A stretch of 64,000 bases of DNA from Arthrobacter sp. FW305-BF8 (GTDB taxonomy: Bacteria > Actinomycetota > Actinomycetes > Actinomycetales > Micrococcaceae). The notes below the pieces were generated by a model. That model saw only the letters and a list, made by a program, of their open reading frames with translations, had not been told where the DNA came from and did not search any database. This document shows positions 58,773 to 64,000 of the stretch, one piece after another. Location: assembly GCF_021789315.1 (NCBI RefSeq), contig NZ_CP084561.1, positions 4,712,001-4,776,000 of the forward strand, written 5' to 3'. The translations under genes and the position numbers were made by a program. Numbering within the stretch: position 1 is the stretch's first letter; the number at the start of each line of letters is the position of its first letter.

Positions 58773-59599
58773 CCACTGCACTCAAACGCTACGGCCTGGG
58801 CGTCCTGGCCATCGCCGTCACCGTCGTCCTCTTCATCGTTCCGCTGGCGTTCATGGCGCTCACCGCTGTGAAGGACCGCCGGGAGGCGGCCAAGCTGGAC
58901 TTTTCCTGGCCCACCACCTTCAACTTCGTCGAGAACTTCCAGGACGTCCTGTCCGCGCGCAAGTTCATGCTGGTCACCGCCTTCATCAACAGCACCATCC
59001 TGACGGTGGCAAGCGTCACCATCCTGGTGATCCTGGCCGCCATGGTCGCCTGGATCCTGCAGCGCCGCCGGTCACGCTGGAACGGCGTTGCCAACTTCCT
59101 CATCCTTTCCGGCCTGATCATCCCGCCGGCCGTCGTCCCCACCATCTGGGTCCTGCAGAGCATGGGATTGTTCAAGACCCTCCCGGGCCTGATCCTGATC
59201 GAGGTGGCCTTCGGCCTCTCCTTCTGCGTGATGCTCTTCCGCGCCTTCATCGCCAGCATCCCGAAGGAACTGGACGAGGCCGCTGTCATCGACGGCTGCG
59301 GACCGGTCCGGCTGTTCTTCCGGGTCATCTTCCCGCTGCTGCGCTCCGTCATCGTCACGGTGATCGTGGTCCAGTCCGTCCACATCTTCAACGACTTCCA
59401 GAACCCGCTCTACTTCCTGCCCGGCGACGCCAATGCCACCGTGCAGCTGACGCTCTTCAACTTCCAGAGCCAGTTCACCACCAGCTACAACCTGCTGTTC
59501 ATGAACATCCTCCTCATCACCATCCCGCCGTTCGTGATGTACCTGTTCTTCAACCGCCAGATCGTCGCCGGTATGACCGCCGGAGCGGTCAAGGGCTGA
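58769..59599 (+). CDS. Sugar ABC transporter permease (MalG-like)
   Basis: 276 residues from GTG 58769, overlapping the previous stop. Six helices are expected. The EAA loop is 'PKELDEAAVIDGCGPVRLFFRVIFPLLRS'. 'DRREAAKLDFSWPTTFNFVENFQDVL' after helix 1 is typical of MalG/UgpE-type permeases. There is no ATPase gene in this operon or elsewhere in the window, so the pair must use a shared MsiK/UgpC-type ATPase encoded elsewhere, as is common in actinobacteria. Confidence 0.93.
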   Translation: MTTALKRYGLGVLAIAVTVVLFIVPLAFMALTAVKDRREAAKLDFSWPTTFNFVENFQDVLSARKFMLVTAFINSTILTVASVTILVILAAMVAWILQRRRSRWNGVANFLILSGLIIPPAVVPTIWVLQSMGLFKTLPGLILIEVAFGLSFCVMLFRAFIASIPKELDEAAVIDGCGPVRLFFRVIFPLLRSVIVTVIVVQSVHIFNDFQNPLYFLPGDANATVQLTLFNFQSQFTTSYNLLFMNILLITIPPFVMYLFFNRQIVAGMTAGAVKG

Positions 59600-59680
59600 C
59601 CGGCAGCCCGCCGCCTGAGGCGCCACCACCGGAACAAACACCAGCATTCGCCGTCAAAGGCATCAAAGGAGAGCATGCGC

Positions 59681-62263
59681 ATGTCCACCACCGTCCGTCC
59701 GGTGACCTTCGAACACCTTCCAACAGCCCACGGGATCGGCACGGGCACCCCGCGCGTATCGTGGAAAACGAACGCAGCGCCCGGCTGGAGGCAGGCCGCA
59801 TATCAGCTCGCTGTCACCACCGCCGAGGGCAGCTGGCTGAGCGAACGGCTGGACTCCGCAGAGTCGGTGCTGCTGCCATGGCCTGCCGCCCCGCTTGGCT
59901 CCGGCGAGCGCGCGGAGGTGAGTGTTCGGGTCTGGGGCGAAGCGGACCAGGAGCCCAGCGACTGGAGCCCGGCCGCCGCCGTCGAGCCCGGACTGCTGTC
60001 CGCCAAGGACTGGACCGCCCAGCCTGTCGCCGCGGCCTGGCCCGAGGATCCGGATTCGGACCGGCGGCCGCCGCTGCTGCGGAAGTCCTTCGCGCTGCAC
60101 CGTCCGGTGGTTTCCGCACGGCTCTACGCCACAGCCCACGGACTGTATGAGATGGAGATCAACGGGGAGCGGGTGGGCACCGACGCGTTCGCGCCGGGCT
60201 GGACCGTCTACGGGCAGCGGCTGCGGTACTACACCTATGACGTGACGGACCATCTGCAGCAGGGCGACAACGCCCTGGGTGCCTGGCTGGCCGACGGCTG
60301 GTACCGCGGCCGGATCGGCTTCAACGGCGGTCACCGCAACCTGTACGGCGACAAGGTCGCCGTACTCGCCCAGCTCCACGTGACGCACGACGACGGTTCC
60401 GTCACCGTGCTGGGCACGGACAGTGAGTGGAAGGCCTCCTTTGGTCCCATTCAGTTCACTGGCCTCTATGAGGGTGAAGCGTACGACGCCCGCGAGCTGC
60501 CGGAAGGATGGAGCCGCCCTGCCTTCGACGACGCGGACTGGCAGCCCGTCGTCGTCGTTCCCCGAGACCCGGCCACCCTCGTGGCTCCGGAGGGACCTCC
60601 CGTGCGATGCACCGGCGAAATCCGCCCGGTAAGTGTCACCGAATCGCCGTCGGGGAAGCTGGTGCTGGACTTCGGGCAGAACCTCGTGGGCCGGCTCCGC
60701 ATTACCGTGCGCGGTGAGGCCGGAACAACTGTCACGCTGCGGCACGCCGAGGTCCTTCAGGACGGCGAAATCTATACCCGCCCGCTGCGGCTCGCCGATG
60801 CCACTGACCGCTACACGCTGGCGGGAGGTGCCGAGGAGGCCTGGGAGCCGCGCTTCACCCTGCACGGCTTCCGCTACGCCGAGATCAGCGGCTGGACCGG
60901 CGGGAACGCCGCCGAGAACATTGTGGCCAGGGTGTATCACACGGACATGGAGCGGACCGGCTGGTTCGAGAGCTCGGACCCCGAGCTGAACCGGCTGCAT
61001 GAAAACGTGCTGTGGAGCATGAAGGGCAACTTCGTGGACATCCCCACCGACTGCCCGCAGCGGGACGAGCGGCTGGGATGGACCGGGGACATCCAGGTCT
61101 TTACGCCCACCGCGGCCTTCCTCTACGACTGCTCCGGAATGCTGTCCTCCTGGCTGAAGGACGTGGCGGCCGAGCAGCTGCCCGACGGCACCGTCCCCTG
61201 GTATGTTCCAGTGATTCCGGGCGGCAATTACTGGACACCGATCCGGCCGGGCGCCGTATGGGGCGACGTCGCCGTCCTCACCCCCTGGAGCCTGTACGAA
61301 CGGTTCAATGACCCGAAGATCCTCGCGGACCAGTATGCGAGCGCCAAGGCCTGGGTGGATCTCCTGGACAGCCTGGCCGGGGACAAGCACCTGTGGAACA
61401 ACAGCTTCCAGCTCGGTGACTGGCTCGACCCGAGCGCGCCGCCGGAGGATCCCACGCAGGCGATGACGGATCCGAACATCGTGGCGACGGCCTACTTCGC
61501 GTGGTCCGCCTTGCACCTTGCCAAAGCAGCCGGAGTGCTGGGCAAGGCCGACGACGAACTGCGTTACCTCGAACTGTCGCGCGCCGTGGCCGACGCCTTC
61601 GCCAACGAGTACATCGGATCCGACGGCCGGATGACCAGCGACGCCCAGACGGCCTACGCGCTGGCCATCGTCTTCGGGCTGTTTCCCGACGACGAGCTGC
61701 AGCGGGCCGCCGGGCAGCGGCTGGCCGATCTGGTCCGGGAGGCGGGCAACCGCATCGCCACCGGCTTTGCCGGAACGCCCGTGATCACCGATGCACTCAC
61801 CGTCTCCGGCGGGCTGGACGCGGCCTATGACCTGCTGCTGGAGAAGGAATGCCCGTCGTGGCTGTACGCCGTCACCCAGGGCGGCACCACCATCTGGGAG
61901 CGCTGGGATTCCATGCTCCCGGACGGCACGGTCAACCCCGGGGAGATGACGTCCTTCAACCACTACGCGCTGGGTGCGGTGGCGGACTGGATGCACCGCA
62001 CGGTGGCGGGCCTAGCACCGCTGGAGCCGGGCTACCGCCGCATCCTGTTCCGCCCCCAGCCGGGCGGCGGCCTCACCTCCGCAACGGCCCGCCACGAGAC
62101 GCCCTATGGGCGGGCGTCGATTGCATGGGAACGCAACGACGGCGGCTACAACGTGACGGTCGAAGTCCCCACCGGCTCCACCGCACGAGTTGAGCTGCCG
62201 GGCCAGGAACCGCACGACGTCGACTCCGGGAGGTTCGAATACACGGTGGCCCGCACCGTCTAA
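59681..62263 (+). CDS. Alpha-L-rhamnosidase (GH78)
   Basis: 860 residues from ATG 59681, nine bases after AAAGGAG; an ATG at 59675 is only three bases away from it. An N-terminal beta-sandwich ('GTGTPRVSWKTN') is followed by the carbohydrate-binding domain ('YATAHGLYEMEINGERVG', 'LGAWLADGWYRGRIGF'). The (alpha/alpha)6 catalytic domain carries 'DCPQRDERLGWTGDIQVF'; D457, D462 and E463 match the GH78 substrate and general-acid region. A C-terminal beta domain ends the protein. No signal peptide, so it acts in the cytoplasm on imported rhamnosides, such as flavonoid or pectin fragments. Confidence 0.93.
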   Translation: MSTTVRPVTFEHLPTAHGIGTGTPRVSWKTNAAPGWRQAAYQLAVTTAEGSWLSERLDSAESVLLPWPAAPLGSGERAEVSVRVWGEADQEPSDWSPAAAVEPGLLSAKDWTAQPVAAAWPEDPDSDRRPPLLRKSFALHRPVVSARLYATAHGLYEMEINGERVGTDAFAPGWTVYGQRLRYYTYDVTDHLQQGDNALGAWLADGWYRGRIGFNGGHRNLYGDKVAVLAQLHVTHDDGSVTVLGTDSEWKASFGPIQFTGLYEGEAYDARELPEGWSRPAFDDADWQPVVVVPRDPATLVAPEGPPVRCTGEIRPVSVTESPSGKLVLDFGQNLVGRLRITVRGEAGTTVTLRHAEVLQDGEIYTRPLRLADATDRYTLAGGAEEAWEPRFTLHGFRYAEISGWTGGNAAENIVARVYHTDMERTGWFESSDPELNRLHENVLWSMKGNFVDIPTDCPQRDERLGWTGDIQVFTPTAAFLYDCSGMLSSWLKDVAAEQLPDGTVPWYVPVIPGGNYWTPIRPGAVWGDVAVLTPWSLYERFNDPKILADQYASAKAWVDLLDSLAGDKHLWNNSFQLGDWLDPSAPPEDPTQAMTDPNIVATAYFAWSALHLAKAAGVLGKADDELRYLELSRAVADAFANEYIGSDGRMTSDAQTAYALAIVFGLFPDDELQRAAGQRLADLVREAGNRIATGFAGTPVITDALTVSGGLDAAYDLLLEKECPSWLYAVTQGGTTIWERWDSMLPDGTVNPGEMTSFNHYALGAVADWMHRTVAGLAPLEPGYRRILFRPQPGGGLTSATARHETPYGRASIAWERNDGGYNVTVEVPTGSTARVELPGQEPHDVDSGRFEYTVARTV

Positions 62264-62288
62264 GGCCCCGGCTTTAAGGAGCCCGGCT

Positions 62289-62672
62289 TTAGGAGCTCAC
62301 CGGACGGTTCACGATCGCTTCGGCGTGCTCGGCAACCCAGGCGACGAGGGGCAGCATCAGGGCACTCAGTTCCTCCCCGCGGCCGGTCAGGCTGTAGTCC
62401 ACGCGGGGAGGAATGACGGGCTGGGCGTCGCGGCGGACGAACCCGTCGGCTTCGAGGGTCTTCAGTGTCTGGGCGAGCATTTTCTCACTGATGCCCTCGG
62501 CCCGGCGGCGGAGTTCGCTCCAGCGCTGGGGACCCTCGGACAGTGCAACCAGGAGCAGCACGCCCCACTTGCTGGTGACGTGGTCAAGCACGGTCCGGCT
62601 GGGGCATCCCGCCGGAAAGATCCCGTCCACGAAGGGAAGTGCAGCGGCCTTGGCTGGGGTACTTACCGTCAT
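62289..62672 (-). CDS. HxlR family transcriptional regulator
   Basis: 127 residues. 'CPSRTVLDHVTSKWGVLLLVALSEGPQRWSELRRRAEGISEKMLAQTLKTLEADGFVRR' (a family pattern) is the winged HTH of HxlR/MarR-related repressors. A Cys at residue 23 lies at the position of the redox-sensing Cys of YodB/QorR. It is divergent from a quinone-reductase-like gene across AGTAC...GTACT (62676-62700), a site of the type bound by QorR/YodB. A redox or quinone sensor is the likely role. Confidence 0.88.
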   Translation of the reverse strand: MTVSTPAKAAALPFVDGIFPAGCPSRTVLDHVTSKWGVLLLVALSEGPQRWSELRRRAEGISEKMLAQTLKTLEADGFVRRDAQPVIPPRVDYSLTGRGEELSALMLPLVAWVAEHAEAIVNRPVSS

Positions 62673-62675
62673 GCC

Positions 62676-62700
62676 AGTACCTTACCTGAAAGTGCGTACT
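62676..62700. promoter_or_regulatory. HxlR-type operator
   Basis: AGTAC (62676-62680) and GTACT (62696-62700) form a perfect inverted repeat with a 15-base centre in the divergent promoter region. It overlaps the HxlR start region and lies 69 bases before the reductase start. Confidence 0.65.
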
Positions 62701-62768
62701 CTCTTTTGGGAAGCATTCGGGAATGAACCGGGTTGGCACCACTGACAGTCACCTCAGAAAGGACCATC

Positions 62769-63644
62769 ATGACCATCGTCATCACCGGAGCCACCGGCCA
62801 GCTCGGCCGCCTCGTCGTCGAAGCGCTGCTTGAAAGCGGCCTGCCCGCGGAGCAAATCGTTGCCGCAGGCCGGACCGTGGACAGGATCGCCGACCTCGGC
62901 GAGCGCGGCGTCCAGGTCCGCACCATCGACTACAGCCAGCCGGAGTCCCTTCGGCAGGCGTTTGCCGGCGCGGACAAGGTCCTGCTGGTTTCAGGCAGTG
63001 AGGTGGGCCAGCGCGTCGAGCAGCACCGGAACGCGATCCATGCGGCCAAGGAGGCCGGCGTCGGCCTGATTGGCTACACGAGCATTGCCAATGCGGACAC
63101 CACCGCCATGCAGCTGGCCGCCGAACACATCGCTACTGAAGACATTCTCCGGGACTCGGGCGTGCCGTTCGTCCTGCTCCGCAACGGCTGGTACCTGGAA
63201 AACTACACGGGCCAGTTCCCGGTTCAGGTCCAGCACGGCGCCGTGTTCGGCAGCGCTGGCGACGGCCGCGTAAGCGCCGCGTCCCGGGCCGACTACGCGG
63301 CAGCGGCTGCGGCTGTGCTGCTGCGGGATGACCAGGGCGGCAAGGTTTACGAGCTGGGCGGCGACAATGCCTTCACCCTCAGTGAGCTGGCGGGGGAAGT
63401 CAGTGCGGCATCCGGAAAGCCTGTGGCGTACAGGGACCTGCCTGCAGAGCAGTACACCGAGGTCCTGGTGGGTGCCGGACTGCCGGAGCCATATGCGGCC
63501 ATCCTGGCTGACAGCGATCTCGGCATCGCCCGCGGTGATCTCCTGGTCACCAGCGGGGATCTCAGCGCCCTACTCGGCCGCCCGACCACGCCGCTGCGCG
63601 AGGCCGTCCAGGCCGCCGCTGCAGTGAGCCCCCAGGCCAGCTAA
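62769..63644 (+). CDS. NmrA-like quinone oxidoreductase (QOR2 type)
   Basis: 291 residues from ATG 62769 (AGAAAGGACC upstream). 'IVITGATGQLGRLVVEALLESG' is the NADPH Rossmann motif. 'LIGYTSIANADTT' and 'VPFVLLRNGWYLENYTGQFP' match E. coli QOR2 (YtfG) and its relatives. It reduces quinones with NADPH without releasing semiquinone. The gene pairs with the divergent HxlR regulator, as in ytfG/qorR-type loci of other bacteria, supporting a response to quinone or thiol stress. Confidence 0.92.
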   Translation: MTIVITGATGQLGRLVVEALLESGLPAEQIVAAGRTVDRIADLGERGVQVRTIDYSQPESLRQAFAGADKVLLVSGSEVGQRVEQHRNAIHAAKEAGVGLIGYTSIANADTTAMQLAAEHIATEDILRDSGVPFVLLRNGWYLENYTGQFPVQVQHGAVFGSAGDGRVSAASRADYAAAAAAVLLRDDQGGKVYELGGDNAFTLSELAGEVSAASGKPVAYRDLPAEQYTEVLVGAGLPEPYAAILADSDLGIARGDLLVTSGDLSALLGRPTTPLREAVQAAAAVSPQAS

Positions 63645-63655
63645 CCCCAAGCCAA

Positions 63656-63890
63656 ACGCTCGATCACTTCCTGCAGGCTTTCACCGCACCCTTCCTCACG
63701 ACCTGCAGGTTTCCGACGAACGCTTCCTCACTTGGGGTCAGGAGCTCTGGCCAGGCCCGGTCTCAAGTGAGGACGCGTCGGGAGAAAAGCCGCAGGACCT
63801 GAGGACGCGTCGGGAGAAAAGCCACAGGACCTGAGGACGCGTCGGGAGAAAAGTCGCAGGATCTGATAGAGCGTCCTTTGGGGCACGAAT
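63656..63890. repeat. Large inverted array of 32-bp repeats
   Basis: Left half: units start at CGCTC (63658) and CCCTT (63690), then a partial third. Right half, inverted: three contiguous 32-bp units at 63768-63799, 63800-63831 and 63832-63863, plus a degenerate fourth. The right units begin TGAGGACGCGTCGGGAG. The two halves could form one hairpin of about 90 bp. The 11 bases after the reductase stop hold no other signal. Confidence 0.88.
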
Positions 63891-63896
63891 TAAACG

Positions 63897-63948
63897 CACG
63901 ACGCCGGAACCCGCTTTGAGTTCCGGCGTCTTGAGTTCCGGCGTCGTG
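63897..63948. terminator. Hairpin with two alternative 3' arms
   Basis: CACGACGCCGGAAC (63897-63910) pairs perfectly with GTTCCGGCGTCGTG (63935-63948). A shorter copy, GTTCCGGCGTC (63920-63930), can compete for the same left arm. No gene is visible from here to the window end (64000). Confidence 0.7.
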
Positions 63949-64000
63949 TTGTCGCGTTATTCAGCTCAGAGACAGAGCCTGCGGGCCAGGCTAGGCCGGG

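Noticed and set aside
59663..61996. A 777-codon minus-strand open frame opposite the rhamnosidase
   Set aside because: The plus strand encodes a full GH78 enzyme with catalytic residues. The antisense frame has no recognisable domain and no ribosome site.
63656..63890. Possible CRISPR array
   Set aside because: Units are contiguous 32-mers with no spacers, they occur in both orientations, and no cas gene is present.
1..64000. tRNA, rRNA, insertion sequences or prophage genes
   Set aside because: Intergenic regions were read for cloverleaf features, transposase and phage motifs; none was found. A tRNAscan run would settle the RNA part.

Overview
The window reads as chromosomal DNA of a high-GC Gram-positive soil actinobacterium, most likely Micrococcaceae (Arthrobacter/Pseudarthrobacter-like). 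This is inferred from the high GC, frequent GTG starts, apparently leaderless genes, a dense set of MFS, GntR, LacI, MarR and Lrp genes, and plant-matter catabolism. No ribosomal RNA, tRNA, insertion sequence, prophage or CRISPR array was recognised.

Layout. 1-514 (minus) is the start of a DUF3375 gene, the JetA subunit of type I Wadjet plasmid defence; the rest of that locus would lie left of the window. 836-9296 holds two related small membrane proteins, a long acyl-CoA dehydrogenase, a membrane protein behind a possible three-way-junction leader RNA, a YchJ-family protein, an aldo/keto reductase, an NmrA-like reductase and a molybdopterin sulfite-oxidase-like enzyme. 9327-15222 is a catabolic cluster (SDR, TIM-barrel isomerase, MHS transporter, split transketolase, GntR regulator) tied together by matching palindromic operators. 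15392-23441 holds a glycosyltransferase, DUF2795 and S4 proteins, a DHFR-like reductase, a coupled DUF4389/STAS pair, an amidohydrolase, a uracil-DNA-glycosylase-superfamily protein and a terpenoid-cyclase-fold protein.

23410-25145 is a HipBA module with repeated operators. 25210-30117 is an asparagine/aspartate operon (GntR regulator, class 3 asparaginase, aspartase, permease) turning Asn into fumarate plus ammonia. 30531-38404 holds a berberine-bridge-type oxidase, an MBL-rhodanese protein, a universal stress protein, a GNAT-AAA+ fusion, a predicted membrane terpene cyclase, LtrA and GluQ-RS. 38766-49783 contains two Lrp regulators, a secreted metzincin with FG-GAP repeats, LysE, malic enzyme, a TetR/MFS pair and RraA. 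49995-56258 holds two MFS carriers and a MarR-controlled efflux pump. 55230-62263 is a LacI-controlled rhamnoside utilisation operon: binding protein, two permeases and a GH78 rhamnosidase, with no ATPase gene. 62289-63644 is an HxlR/quinone-reductase-like divergent pair.

The most distinctive non-coding signal is a set of long intergenic palindromes in several families. One is a 32-bp-periodic repeat arranged as inverted arrays (63656-63890, 53373-53473, and a single unit near 38523). Others are very long perfect stems (30154-30209, 49800-49846) and elements that recur twice (35552-35616 with 49201-49257; 30154-30209 with 42158-42224).
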